Source: Siderastrea radians
Taxonomy: Eukaryota > Cnidaria > Anthozoa > Scleractinia > Rhizangiidae
NCBI GenBank assembly: GCA_964017195.1
Contig: OZ024888.1
Span: 11,851,701 to 11,915,700, forward strand
Reading direction: 5' to 3'
Length of the DNA stretch: 64,000 nucleotides
Part shown: in pieces, positions 21,858 through 36,000 of the stretch
How positions within the stretch are numbered: position 1 is the stretch's first letter
Layout: every line of letters begins with the position of its first letter
The notes under the pieces: model-generated
The model's database searches: none
What the model was told of the DNA's origin: nothing
Seen by the model: the letters and a program-made list of their open reading frames with translations, nothing else
Program-made: the position numbers and the translations under genes

Positions 21858-23929
21858 GCACACGTGCAGTTGCTACCGTTTCGGTTTTCTTTTTCTCCAA
21901 ACCTTTAATCATCTTTTTATAACGTTGTAGAAACTGTGACAATAGTTTTCATTAAATGTTCAACCATTAAGCAGTAGGCTGCGAATTATTTTTTCCTTGT
22001 AAATTTATAAAGTGTAACAGCTTGCAGTGTTTCATCTATATCTTCGAACGTTTTCCAGCTTTACGTTATGTAATTTTACACATAACGTTACCACATTTGC
22101 CACAAAATACCTTGCTAATTATACATAGTGAATATTGCCATTTTTGTTACCAGTTATCCTTCTAATTATACGTAGCGGTATTGCAGTGCATGAACCTTAT
22201 GTACAGCATCGGCCCGCTCACACAAATGGTGAACCATGTCGTACCTCCTGAGTATAGGTCATATCGATCAAGGAGCAGGTTTTATCTACTGCCCTTACTA
22301 AAACCTCATTAAAACAAGTATTACAAACACAAAAGAATGAATGAATGAACAACTTTATAAGTGTTTCTAGTGTTGTAGCCGGCTATATGTAGCCTACTAA
22401 TTGGGGACACCTAATAGTTAATTAAGTATAAGAGTACATTACAATTTTCCTACCTAAATAACAATAACAAAAAACTATGTAAAAGATTAAATAAGAATTT
22501 AAATGTAAATGAAGCTACATTATATAAATAGTAACGAAAACGTTGAATGATTGTTACAATAAATAGTATTTACTCCGATCAATCTGCAAGTAAGCAAAAG
22601 CTGTAATTCAGTAAAGTGGACCTCAAGTACTGCACAAGTGTCAGTTTAGGGTCGATTAGGGTCTATATTGCAACAGTGATGCAAGCACAAGGGCAGCTTG
22701 ACAGAATCCTACTTTAGTAGAGAAAACGACAGTAACGCAAGCAGACGCGTAAGCAAGAGCTTCAGAGAAACAAACGTGTTCATTTTTTGTTATCTGATTT
22801 TTATTAGGATACACCGCAACATATTTTTTTTTTTCATTATTTTCTTACACCTGGCAATAAGGTGTAATAAGAGAATGTAACAGAGGTTTTTTCATTACCA
22901 AAGCAGTTTTTAGTCTTTGAAATGCGGGGGCGATGAGGGAGGTAAACGATACAACTTGGGTGCTGTTAAACGGAAAAATGGCGGGGAAAAGCTTCGGAGA
23001 CCTCACACGTACACTCTAGCGTCTTGTGGTAACTCAAAGTGGTACAGTACGAAGGACTCGTTGGTAATTAAATATTGTACAATGTACAAGCTTCATTTTA
23101 TATGCTCAGAGTATGTTAATTACCGTTCGGTAACCCGGCTTTCAACTCAAAAGTTAATTTTACTTCAGAGTAAATAATCAGAAGGACCTATAATTAAAAA
23201 TCTAACCTAAAACAAGTTATACAGAGCAGCTGATAACACTAGACATTGGTTCTAGGATATTGTACTGGACTGATGTAAATATAACTAATTTCCTGGCTTT
23301 GAGCTGCTTACAGAAAATTGATTAGAAACAAGAAGTTCCGAGGGCTTTCATTTAAACGGCTTTCGTTCATAGTTCTGAAATTTAATAACGATCGGAACTC
23401 TTGCTCTACGCTAACGAGTTCTGCTCGGTCTATAAGCAATATTGAAAAACACCTTTCGAGCATGGCTGAATAAACATTCATCACAGACTGAACAAGGTTT
23501 TCACGGCCCATCAATAACTTTCCAAAATTGGTCTTAACACGCTGAATATATTAAAACATCTTTTAAATTTCTAGGAGTTTGAGTTCCTTTTCACTAGTCC
23601 TTGTGACTAAGGGCTGTTATGCTTGCGTGCGCATTTGTGAATGCTTGCGTCACTGCTACTTAATGACTTTCATTCAAGTGCACGACGTTTACGTGATAGT
23701 ACTATAAATGGCACATAACATTTCGACGTCATTTATGCCGGAATTTAATTTTACACATTCGGGTTTGAAAGCCGTTTTAGCAGCATCTCGATTTTTCTCC
23801 TCGTTAACTAATTGTTCTAGATGGCGGGGGAGTTTTTACTTCTAAAGTAAAATAAGGCCTGGGTATTATATCGTGATTTTCGTGCGGAATATTTAACAAT
23901 TATTCGCCGAAGCGGAGGTGAATAAGTTC
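21858..23929. other. Intergenic region between genes A and B
   Basis: No gene recognised. Around 22335-22395 the minus strand reads as a LINE-like 3' end with an (ATTC)n tail. The rest is AT-rich with only short frames. It includes the 3' flank of gene A, where I see no clear AATAAA close to the stop. Confidence 0.4.
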
Positions 23930-24070
23930 TTATTTCAACACAAATAGTTCGACTCTCAAACATGGATGTTTATAGTACGTAACAGGGTAAAACCGAACAA
24001 ATCTGGCTTTGGCATTACTGTTGAGTGAATTCTGCACGATGCTGTTTTGATCTCTGTTTCCTGGGAACAC
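23930..24070 (-). CDS. Gene A exon 16: end of discoidin domain and stop
   Basis: Acceptor TACTTGTAG, phase 0. Reads [16 protein letters not shown], then [10 protein letters not shown] and [10 protein letters not shown] with stop TAA. These are the closing strands of the F5/8C fold (the FxGN, ARYIR and LRVELxGC positions), with the last Cys shifted to HPCLRVE. The protein ends directly after the domain. Confidence 0.88.
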   Translation of the reverse strand: MFPGNRDQNSIVQNSLNSNAKARFVRFYPVTYYKHPCLRVELFVLK

Positions 24071-27000
24071 CTACAAGTAAAAGCGAAAATAATAAAAATA
24101 AATTTAAAAAAATGAGTAAATAAATAAATGAAAAGGTAGTCATAGAATTACACAGTTTCAAAAAGAAGGAATTCAGATAAGTATACATTATAATGCTACA
24201 AATTGATTTTGGTGATTGGATTTTGTTACTAGTTCATGGTTAAATACCACATTTGCCCATTTAGATGTCACGTGTTCCTTACATTTGAACGCCCCCCTGT
24301 TATAAAATTGCCAACCCATCACAACCTCTTGCAAAACACAACTATTAATCATTCAGATCTACTCATCACCTTTTCAGCGTTGTTCTCCTTGTAGGTGTTC
24401 CAGTTTACCCCATCTAAAGACAGATGTAGTTTGTAACTCCTGGTCCAGACATTGTCTTTCTCCGGTCCTTGTGTTGCCACTGCACAGACTGAGTGCACCG
24501 CTCCCATATCAATTTGAAGATAGTCTGTTCTGTCTGATGTAGTCTTTGAACACCACCCTCCTCTTCCCCTGACACCGTTCAGGCGGCCAAGGTACGGATA
24601 GTACGGATTAGAAGAAGGCGAACCCTGGTTATAATATGTGCTTGCTGTCATTCTGGCATCCGGTATCGTATTAATGTCTGCAACGCCAACAGGCTGGCAC
24701 GCTGTAAAAACAAAAATATATAAACGCTCAGGGTACAAAGAGAGTTGCTAACTTCTCACCGGTCTTCTCCGATTTTTTTCAAGGGGATATTTTTTGTCAG
24801 CACTTGTTGTTTCAACGGCTGATGGTCTCCTAGCAAATGTTTTAACGCTTTGTGAGAACCTTTTGATAAGGTGTCCGAGATACCTTACTATCAGCAGTGT
24901 CAGTATTTTTTTCCTTAAAAAATGCACACCTTTTACAAACGCCATCGATTCTTTTTTTTTCGTTGAATTGTTGTAGTCGGATCACAAAAAGTGTTGAATT
25001 CTACATAATTCCGGCAGTATTTTGGTTAAAGATTGTAAATTGTGTACTTCTGAGGAAGTTAACCATAAAGGAAAAGCTTTTTAAAATGATGGAAAACAGC
25101 AATAACCCAAAGAGGAGTTGCAACCACGCCCATGCAAGAGAATCAAAATCAGCTATTCATTCTTAATTGAAAGAAACCTTTTTTGGATAAAACTGTTGGT
25201 TCCTCTAATAGTAATAATAATCATCATCATCATCATCATCACCGTCATCATCATCATTTCCGCTGGATAAGTTTACTGCTAGGTGAATGAAAAACAAAAA
25301 TCTGTAACAAGAAGGAGCTCATGGTTGGTGTATACCAGGAGACAAAGGTTTGAATCTGCAAAATATCCATCAAACTTGGCACGTTTCCTATTGAATCGCC
25401 CAGTTGCTTTTCAATGTTTCTAAGATCAAAAGAGCAAGCCTACCTCATACCTTTTTCAGTCGGGCTTGAAAAACAAACACTCATATTAAATTTCTTTTTA
25501 ATAATGTGGTTCTTTTTGTTACCCTGTACGACGAGGTGGCTCTAATCTTAAGTCTGTGCATGAAATTCTGAAGTGTGACCATTTCAAAAAATGAAAGCTA
25601 CTGAGCAGTACAATCCTAAGTGTGACAGGTTCAAATAATAGTTTCAAGCAATACTTTCCTGTGGTACTTTTTGCTGTGCTGTACAAAGTGGCTCTAACTT
25701 TAAGATAGATAATACGTAGATAAAATCTCGAGGTGTGTGCAATCAAGTGAAAGCTGTTGAGCAGTTCCTTTCTATTATTCTTTTTGCATTGCTAATAAAA
25801 GGGACAAATGAGTAACGGATGCGAAGAATGGCAACAGTACTGTCCTTTAATTTTCCCCTAGCGAGGGCCTGGGTTGTATCATTAGGAAGAGTCCTGTGTA
25901 ATTAGAATAAGGCTCAAACTATAGAGTCGGGTGTAGTGATTTCAATGGCAAGTCTGTACTACTTTGTCTCTCATCCCGGCTGTAATTCTCTCGCCCTTTA
26001 TCTGTCGGGTGTCCTTTACATCTCCATTATTCTCGTATTCAAAAAGCCAGAGAATAAAACAAACAAAAAACACAAAATCACCGCTGTCAGTTCCTACACT
26101 ACAGTTCTTAAATTCATTTGTGCGTTATCAGTTAGAATAGTCAACAATTATTCATTGAAGTGGAGGTTAGACCCGAGTAACACAATGTTTTTGTCTTTTT
26201 TTTTTCGCAGGTTCAGAATTCGCGAGAATCGTGTTACAGGTGAGATTTTAATGATGTTCCTTAAGACACGTGCAAAAACAGAGAACAGTACAAGCAAGGC
26301 TTCCCAAAACCAAAAGCACTATAAGACGTGAAAACATGTGCAGTTACGAAAACAAATGTGAAAAAGCAAAAATTTGCGCGGTTAGGAACACAAGTTTAAA
26401 TGAGTTGATTTGGGAGTATATTATCACTGTATATTTTTATCATCTCAGGCAAAGGAGTCGGGTTCCAAATTCGCGATCCTGTAACAAAGCGAACTGAACT
26501 AACGGAATTAAAACTAACGCAAAAAAGGCATCGGTAAGCTATGGTCAAGGTCAAACGGATTCAACATCATTCAATATTGCTGAATACAAGTTTTTTGTTT
26601 TCCAACGTTGAAAGCGGCGGTCAAACAAATTTAACATTTTTAACCCGCACCTAAGAGCAAAAAAAACTTGAACTAACGTCATTCAACAGGGTGCATGATC
26701 AATGCGTTTTAACATGTCGAGTTCTGCAACGTTCAATGGTGTTGAATGGAACCTTGTTGATCCCGTTCCTCTTAGGCCTAGTGCCTTGAACATCATGTAA
26801 AGAGAACGGTTTTGCTCTCAAAAATATTACTTGACGTAGAAAACGATTAACAGAGATATTCCCAATAATACGACATTAGGTCATTTTTAACGATATTCGG
26901 TGGTGACAAGGAGGGCTAAAAGAATGCTCGAGCCCATTCTCACCTTTGACGGTCAGTTGGGAGAGAGAAAGGGGCGACTTTACCTCGAGTCTGCCGCATT

Positions 27001-30000
27001 CCTTGAAGAAGGCTGTTAATTCACTACGGCCTCCAACAGTATATCATTATAATTATCCAAAAATGTCGTTAAATCTTTCTCTAACATCTGAGAGTCCAAT
27101 GGTCATGGAGCTAGAGTATTTCAAGAAAATCATACTAGGGTAGATAGCCTGTGGTGTGCTCTACTCTATAAAGCGAAGCATGGGTTGTGTCGTTATCCAA
27201 AATGGTGGGCAAGGTGGTAGCCAATTTGGATTTTACTGAGAACCAGCAATTATCAAAAGGCAGGGAAAGTGTTACAAAGGGATAATGCCTCCTATCTGAG
27301 CGCGCGCTGATATGACGCAATATGGCAAGTGCGATCAAATTTTAAAATTACTCGCGAGCTTTTTGTTGAGCTTTTTACTTATTTTCTTAGTCAAGTATAT
27401 ATATAAAAACATAAACCCCTATCATCTAACGATAAAGATTGTAAAGAGGACGACACGTGCGATTTCTAGAAGCCAGATGTTTAGAGTTTGTTTCAGCTTT
27501 TTCCTCGTGAATGCTCAAGTATTAATACACGCATAAAACTGGCGTCAGACAGCAAATCTGAGGTGCGCAGTAGCAACTCTGAAAAAAAAAACTGATCGAA
27601 CTTATTATTTGGTAAACGCCCAACAGTGCAACCATGAAAGCATATAAGATGTTGGTTTGCTAAACACTCAAGGAGCTTATCATAACCGTCCTTCTCCTTT
27701 TCATCATCATCATCCTCATCGTCATTATCATCATCAGCATCATCAGCGTGACGAAGCAAAATAAGTAAATAGAAAACAAACAAACGAAGAAACAAAATGC
27801 AGTAACAGAATAAAGGATTTTTCTTATCAATACTTTTGGCTAAAAAGCTATCTTTTGGCAGAAACTGATACCGTCGGTATTAACTTCTTACCTTTCTTAC
27901 AGGCTTTGCCATCTCCTGTATAGCCTGCTTTACAAGTGCAGGTGTATGAGCCCACAGTATTTTGACAAGCAGCATTGATGTCACAGTCGTATGCGTTAGT
28001 AGTGCACTCGTCCAAGTCTGAAAACAAACACAAATACATTGAACACAGGAAACTTACACACTACTTATTACTCGTAACAATTTTTTTTTAATTATTTGTT
28101 TACGCAGGTTAAAAGAAGGCAGCCAGAGCCTGATGTGGACCTGCGATTACAATTCCTTCTGAATATAGAATTAAAGCATATAAAATATCTGGGAATCTAA
28201 AAGATAATGAAACAGTAGAAACGCGAACGATGGAAGCTAGAATTATTGCGATTACAAGTATGTCTAGCAGAAAATTATAAAAGCATACGAAAATGAATAA
28301 ATAAGTAGATAAATGAGTAAATAACAAGTGGATAAATAATACAAACTGTGTTAGCTCTTAAAAATAATAAAAGTTAATGTCCTTGTTGGAGAGCATACAC
28401 GACTCTTTGTGGAAATTGATCGATTTTTTCCAGTAGCTTAGTGTCTTTCTACAATACATAATGATGGCCTGAAGTGATGCGAAATTCCTTATAATAGCGG
28501 GTGGTAATAAAGATTTCAAGTTTGGAATTGGCCTAATCTGCATGTATGCTGGCAGTCAATTCTCATGGAAAGTTACAAAATTGATGAAAAGTATTATTAG
28601 TATCTTTATTTTTTTCAAGAATGGCTTTTGCGCAAGACATTTCTTCTTCGTCCCTTCGTGATGTCCTAATGTAGTGACTGACTCAGTGACTGCAGGACAT
28701 GCGACATGGGACAAGGTCCTGACACGGTGTCCTAGTTAAGCTATTACAAGAAGTGCAAAACCGAATTCAAAGCAATTGAATATTTTCTGTCTGAATTTTT
28801 TTTTATTTGTTGTGGTTTTGAGAGCAACAATTATATACAAATCCTGGCGATTCTTTGACTGGGTGTTAATTAACAACAGCGGCATATTCCGCTTATGAAA
28901 ATCTTCTAGCTGCAACTGCACTTCTTTATACCGGTGTACGAGGTAGACCACGCTTAGAAACACGGGCTGGCACGTTAAAATCTCTCCTTGAGTTTGGTCT
29001 TAAGGTTAGAGAAAATAGCAATTATTGTAGTGTGATGTCCTAATGTGATGTCTTTTTATGTGACGTCTTTTAGCTTGATGTGTGTGTTGCCTTATTGCGT
29101 TACGCCTTTTAGCGTGACCCTTTCTAGCGTGATTCCCTTTTGCGTGAGGCCTATTTAGGTCATACCTTTTTTAGCGTGGCATCTATTGGATGATGCCCCC
29201 TTTAACAATGCCTTCCTTCCATAGTCGCGCTCTCTATCTCTCGCTCTCCATATTTTTTATTTTTTTATAGATGTACCCTTCTACTTAAGATAAACTTAGA
29301 GAAGTGGTATCAATTAATCTACACCAACTGGATTATCGGGTTCTGTGTATTAGTATCTACCTGTAAAACAAGTAAAGTTGTAGCAGTTACCGCACGACAC
29401 ATCATTCCAAGTGTAACCATACTTGGCACCAAGAGTGTGCACGCAGTCTTCGTTTCTCCAGTTATTTGGCTGCCGTGAAGCCCAAAATCTAAAACTGCTT
29501 ACTTCTTTGTTCGTCCAAACGAACGATCCTTCTACACTCCTGTCATTCAGACCAATCCAGCTTCGTCCACCGTTGTGCCGATGCTGGATGTATACGTTTT
29601 CTTCTTGGTTGTGAACAGTCACTAGACTTGAGCTCATTGCAGTACAGTTTGATTCAGCGGTCAGCCATGAGGCGCATGTGGAACTTGTGAAGTAGCAGTA
29701 ACCACCAAAGTAATCCCATCCTGGCAGGCATACGTCTACGAGGTAACAAGATCGTTTGAAAGACAGTCATGTGTTTAAATTTTTCGGGTTGTCGTGTACG
29801 TTCTTTTCTTATATAGAATGCTAGAAAGCTGTACCAAGGAGTCACTCTTTTACTCTAATTAAATGCTAAGTGATTTAGACAGGTGACAAAAAAGTGTACG
29901 CAGCGCTGATTATGAAAAAAGTCATGTTTTTAAGTTTTCCATTGACAAGTTGGCTTAAATAGTAGTTTTATAAGATGCTTTTTTTTCTCTGACCTTCAGA

Positions 30001-33000
30001 ATAAAAATTATGAACTGGTGAAAGAAAATTTGTAGCCATTTCAATGTTCTGGACTCGACTTTCGATTGACTGATTTAAAAGTTTGTCTCTAAATTTTGTC
30101 TGTGTGGCCATGGTATGTGAAGCCAAAAGATAAGTTACATAATGATATACATGGAGATTAAAATAAATGTCAATTTGGTCATCAATATTTACTCAATATT
30201 TATCAATATTTCCTCGTACCTGTCAAGACTGTGTATGATATGGAAAGTGGGTCATACTTTGAGTTGTACAATTCCTTTAGACAAACTCGGGCTCCAGTGT
30301 CGTGTTGATGTACTGTAAAAAAAACAAAAAAAACAAAAAGCGAATCAAACGTTTGTTGAAGAGCCTGGTTGTTCAGAGATCAGCTAAGCAAGCATTATAT
30401 AAGTATCTGATTAAAATTATCGTTTTTCACTTATAGCTCACTGATGTGGATTTCCGTGAGTTTTGACTCACATTTTGACTTTCGCCGTTTAAAATTTAAC
30501 TTATATTAGCAATAAAAACAAACTTTTCAACGAGATAGATAGAGATCTTGGCTACAGCTTTTATTTAACAGAATCTCCAACGACCTCTCCTAGGATATGA
30601 GACCAAAGCAGCAATTTATTAGTGCTTTGGGTAGTAATTGCCCCGAGACCGCGTCCGGTAGTCTCTTCGGTATATATGCTTTTAACAACTGAAATAATTT
30701 TTATTGACCTTATTATTTTAGCCATTTTGGAGTCTCTTAGCTGTTTAATAGTTTTATTTTTATTTTTTCTCTCTACAGCCTGTATTGAAATTTGGCTTAA
30801 AAAAGAATTGTTACGTTGTTGCAGGAGTAATCAAGTTTTGGTAACTCTTTATGCTCTATCACAGAACAAACCAATTTCTCCTTATAATTTAATCTAGTTT
30901 CCATGAATGTAATAAAGAGAGTTTCCGTTGTCTTACCTCCACCCAAGCAGTTACGGAATTGTGCATGGGATCTTGATTTCCACCAATCGAGGAATGGTTT
31001 GCTGACACAAAAACGCTCGGGGCGTTTTTATACACCTTGGTGAAGTGGATATCCTTTAACATAAGAGAAATATGTAGGACTTTTTTAACTGTCCTTTAAT
31101 AGAAACACACATGTCAATTATTTAACAAATACCTTTCTTTACAACCTCTGTTTTCGTTACCTGGCCTGAAGGAGAATGCTTTATTCTAAACAAACAAAAA
31201 TGGAGCCTGAAGCTACTTACCTTGCAGAAGGCGTTATTGTAATCAGCCGGAGGAAGCTGAGAGTTTGCAAAATAAACTGAATTGTGTTCTGAGAAGAGTG
31301 GCTTATGTAGAGACACAAACGCCAACCATTTCTACAATAGAGAGAACAACAAAGGAACAATGGGTATAAATCTAATAATAAAAAGGGTAAATGTTTACAC
31401 GTTCATTTGAGTTAAGTGGCTTAAGAAGAATCAGAAACAGGCTTTCTTTTTTCTGATAAGGTGATCAAGGTGTGATCGAAAAAAATGTAGGGGACCTCTT
31501 ATAGGCAGACGTAATGAAGTTGTGTTGGTAAGAGAGAAATATACGATTAAAAAATACAGCACTTACAACATAAATATCCTCGTGAGAGCCAGCGTAATTT
31601 TGCAGTTCTCTCAAACATATTTTGAAAGAAGATTGCGTGATGTCTTCCATCCAAATACTAGCAGCGTCTCGTTTCAGACCAGCGTGGTGATGTGCCGCGG
31701 TAAAAAATACGGATGGCTTCTTTGAAAACTTCCCCTTTGAAAAAGAACAGAGAAGTAGAATAATTAATGCAAAGCGCCCCACTGGTTTGTTGCAAATACG
31801 CTCTTAACTGCTGACTCATTAAGGACTATGATCATACTTACACAAGCAATCCCTTTTTAGGAAAGGTAAAGAAGCATCTCTCTCTTTCAGAATGAAATGT
31901 TGACAATATTTTCCAACAGTGCTAACAAAACCTGAAATCTTGAATAATGATGATCTACGTTTATAAGAGCTATCAACCAAAAGAAACATTCTTTTGGAGC
32001 TATATGCCTTTCAAGCTAGTAACAGGTTAAGTTTGTCTTGTCTGGAGAAAAATTCATCAAAAAACTAGCAATTCAAGCACTGGAAAAGTAGCTAATCATG
32101 TAGATATTAGTGATCTCCGCTTTTCGCTGCCTTTGTTTTTCCTTTCCATTTGTTTGTTTGTATGATTGTGGCATTTTTTTATTATGCTCAATTTCAGCTA
32201 AGACGCAGGGAAACCAAAGATCAATCTAAATCACTAACCGAAGGAAAATTCACTGTCTCGCAAGTCGTCCCAGTCCACCACTGTGATATGCGCACGTCTC
32301 CTGTAACTCCACCCACTGGGGCTCCCTGGTAACCAATCCAATCCACTGTCACGTTAGCAGTCGACTTGCGCTCATTGAAACCTGCTGCCATCACACACGC
32401 AGTAAATCGATCATAATTGATATCCTCAACCCACGACACGGCAGCATCATGAACATACGTCTTGTCACTGGTATCGACGTGATTTACTGCAATCTGCACT
32501 TCAATGGGTTTGTCAGGATAGAAGACATACGGTTGAAAACGAATTACTTCACAATGAGAGTACCCCAGGGATGGAACGTGTGGCATGTGGCGACGACCGC
32601 GTTGAAATGGAAACCCTGCAAAAATTGCATGAGGGACTTAGGCCATAAAAAAAATTCGCAGCATGTATTCATTAAAAGCGTAATTTTACGCGAATCATTT
32701 CTGTCAGCAATGTAAAGAATCGTATCAACATGTGCAGTCGGCATGTGTCCGTGCGGTTATTTAACAGCATGACTGACATAAATTATGATTACGGGAAAAG
32801 CGATCAGGTCGTGAAACAAAAATTATTACAGGAAAGGAAGAGCGCAGTCAGTGCAAGTGCGGGAATTTTAAGGTCAGTAAGTCTGATTTTCGGTTAACCT
32901 TCTAGTGGCTCTGTCGAATGCCAACAACAGAAAGGGTTTAAGGTGCACGATTTGTCACCATACGCCAGGAAACGAGATCTTGTCTGGCGGAAATTTATTA

Positions 33001-36000
33001 TTTATTTACGTAAGCCTGCAAATTCTCCTCGATGCCTTTTAGAAAGCTGCACATATTAATTTTCTTTACTAAGTTGCATTGATTTGTATGTAGGTCGAAC
33101 AAGAACCCGACACCCATCAATTTTTAGACTAAGGCTATTGATTTTTCTTTGAAGAAATGTATGTTAGAGGACGCATGGGACGTGGCGCTTTCATGACTCC
33201 GATTATAATTTATTCGAGCTACACTGGTATCATGTATTAACATTCCCCAGCTTTATTGAGTTTTCCTTTTGATATTTTACTTACTGTATTTCAAGTATAG
33301 AAGGTTTTCAACTAAATATTGTAGCGACATCTTGGGTAATACCAGGTTTTCCTCAAAACATGATACTGCATTTGTGTTTTGCGTGTAACACAATGCTGGC
33401 GGGAAATATGAGGTTTTGAAAATCGCGCGCATCTTAACGACGTGACCGATCTACGATGCTATAGAATCGAGACAAAAAGAGACAAGAGGCCTTTGGTAAG
33501 TAGCAATCACAATTACGATTTTGTACATACCTGGAGACGAAATATTAGCATCACGCTCTTTATTCTGATTTCCTTAGATAATATGCTGTACCTGGAAACT
33601 TGATCGCTATCATTGCCCTTTAGCTTATTCTGTTTTCCTTGGGTAGAATATACCTGGAAGCGTTAAGTTTGACATCGCGCTTAATCTTATTCTGTCTTCC
33701 TTGGGTAGCATATACCTGGAAGAGGAATGCCTAAGTTCGCGCTTCAGTAGCTTATTCTGTCTTTCTTGGGTAGCAGATACTTGGAAGCGGAATGCCTAAC
33801 ATCGCGCTTTAGCTTATTCTGTCTTCCTTGGGTAGCAGATACCTGGAAGAGGAATGCCTAACGTCGCGCTTTAGTTTATTCTGTCTTCCTTGGGTAGCAG
33901 ATACTTGGAAGCGGAATGCCTAACATCGCGCTTTAGCTTATTCTGTCTTCCTTGGGTAGCAGATACCTGGAAGCGGAATGCCTAACGTCGCGCTTTAGTT
34001 TATTCTGTCTTCCTTGGGTAGCAGATACCTGGAAGCGGAATGTCTAACGTCGCGCTTTAGTTTATTCTGTCTTCCTTGGGTAGCAGATACTTGGAAGCGG
34101 AATGCCTAACGTCGCGCTTTAGTTTATTCTGTCTTCCTTGGGTAGCAGATACCTGGAAGCGGAATGCCTAACGTCGCGCTTTAGTTTATTCTGTCTTCCT
34201 TGGGTAGCAGATACCTGGAAGCGGAATGTCTAACGTCGCGCTTTAGTTTATTCTGTCTTCCTTGGGTAGCAGATACCTGGAAGCGGAATGTCTAACGTCG
34301 CGCTTTAGTTTATTCTGTCTTCCTTGGGTAGCAGATACCTGGAAGAGGAATGCCTAACATCACGCCTTAGCTTATTTTGTCCTCCTTGGGTAGCAGATAC
34401 CTGGAAGAGGAATGCCTAACATCGCGCTTTAGCTTATACTGTCTTCCTTGGGTAGCAGATACCTGGAAGCGGAATGTCTAACATCGCGCTTTAGCTTATT
34501 CTGTCTTCCCTGGGTAGCAGATACCTGGAAGCCGAATGTATACCCTCGCGCTTTAGCTTATTCTGTCGTTGCAGCAATCAAAAGCGATCGAGCGATGATA
34601 ACTGGATTAAATACGCGATGTATCGTGTCATCTCGCCTAAGCCTTAGCTTGTAGTGTTTGGTGCTGGAGAAAGGCAAATAATACCCTGAAAAAATAAAAT
34701 AAATGTTTTTGGAAATCATGGCTCTGTCGTAATCATTATTACCAGCTTAGCCTATAAATTAGTAAGCGTAGGTTGCGATATTGTTCGCGCTCGTTTTTGC
34801 CTTCGCGAGGAAAAATACCGCCAGCTACACAGGCCACTAAACAAAGTGACCAAGAAGCCAAATTATTTTTATCAGCCATGAACTGTAATAAACATTACTC
34901 AGCATTGTCATCTTTTACAGCACACAACTTATTAAAATAACACCTCATCTCATCTTCGTGAAGCTACAAGGTGTCAAACCATGGCATAAAGTTACTTATG
35001 CAAATTGGCTGAGGGCATATTCAATGTGCCCTCAGCTAATTTGCATAATAGGTTTTGAGCGGCTCAAAGCGCGTCATGTGAAACACAATATATTGCTACG
35101 GTAGTGACTGGAAATAATATATCTTATGTTTATAACGTAACTATGTATTGAGTACTGGCTGGGTTATTTTCTGTTGTTTAAATTCACTTGCGTCAAAGTA
35201 CATGATAAGTTATGAGACTGTGCTCACTTGAGGGTATGGACTTCTTTCGTCTTCAATAACGGAAAATTCGCAACTGACGTGTAAACATTTATCAGGAATT
35301 TAACGGAAGGATTTTTTTGGAAAAATTGCTTTCAAAATGACTCGAAGTTTTGAAGCTTCTAATGGTTTGTCCTTGGAAAATACGAAATTGACTTCTTTTT
35401 AATTTGAAGCCTCTAACACAAGTTTGACAAATTTAAAGAATAAATTGCCGTTACTTACGAGTGAATTTAGATAACTTGGTCACTGGTTTCAATGCACAGA
35501 TGCACGACTTTTACGAAACGAATGATTCGTCAAAGTAACCGCTTGCTTTCAAAAAATCTGACCTTGAACAATGAAGACATCAAGCTGGCTAACGATTTCA
35601 CCTATCTTGGATCAAAGATGGCTTCCACTGAAAGCAATGTGAAACGGCGCCTTAGCTGGCCGTTTCTCGAAAGTCTCGGTAACTTTTCGGGCCCGGAGCT
35701 ATATTTTGAAATCAAAATTTATAGAATGGTGGTGTGGCTTTAGACTACAAACCAGCTCGACTGGTTTCGTCATCTTACAATTTTACTGCTTAGCTTTAAA
35801 AACCAACACAATTTGAATATTTAGGGTAAACCTTGCGTCCGTAAAAAGCTTTCCGGCCCTGCAAAGTTATCGGGACTTTCGAGAAGCGGGCCTTTGTTCA
35901 GCATTCTGGAAGCTAGAGAAGCTGTGGCGATCCAATACTGCCCCCACACACCTTAAAATGAATCTGTTGATAACAACCTGACTATCTATCCTTCTATATG

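Larger units (their letters stand above)
24702..27891 (-). other. Gene A intron 14, filled with locus-duplicated repeats
   Basis: Holds segments repeated near 54.7-58.4 kb: 24985-25165, 25190-25500, 25960-26060 and 26240-26830. It also has a (CAT)n run (25217-25257), a tandem array of about 110-bp units (25517-25770), a possible Ig exon relic (26935-26965) and an acidic (ATC/CAT) stretch near 27698-27750. No exon of gene A is needed here because the phases of exons 14 and 15 match. Confidence 0.6.

Noticed and set aside
23308..23514. 68-codon minus frame just past gene A
   Set aside because: Not needed by the gene A phases; the discoidin domain and stop are already complete at 23930.
30622..30897. 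91-codon hydrophobic + frame
   Set aside because: Lies in gene A intron 11, AT-rich with Leu/Ile runs; no start context or homologous pattern.
33567..34568. CRISPR-like array
   Set aside because: The whole 62-bp unit repeats with no unique spacers; it is a eukaryotic intronic minisatellite.
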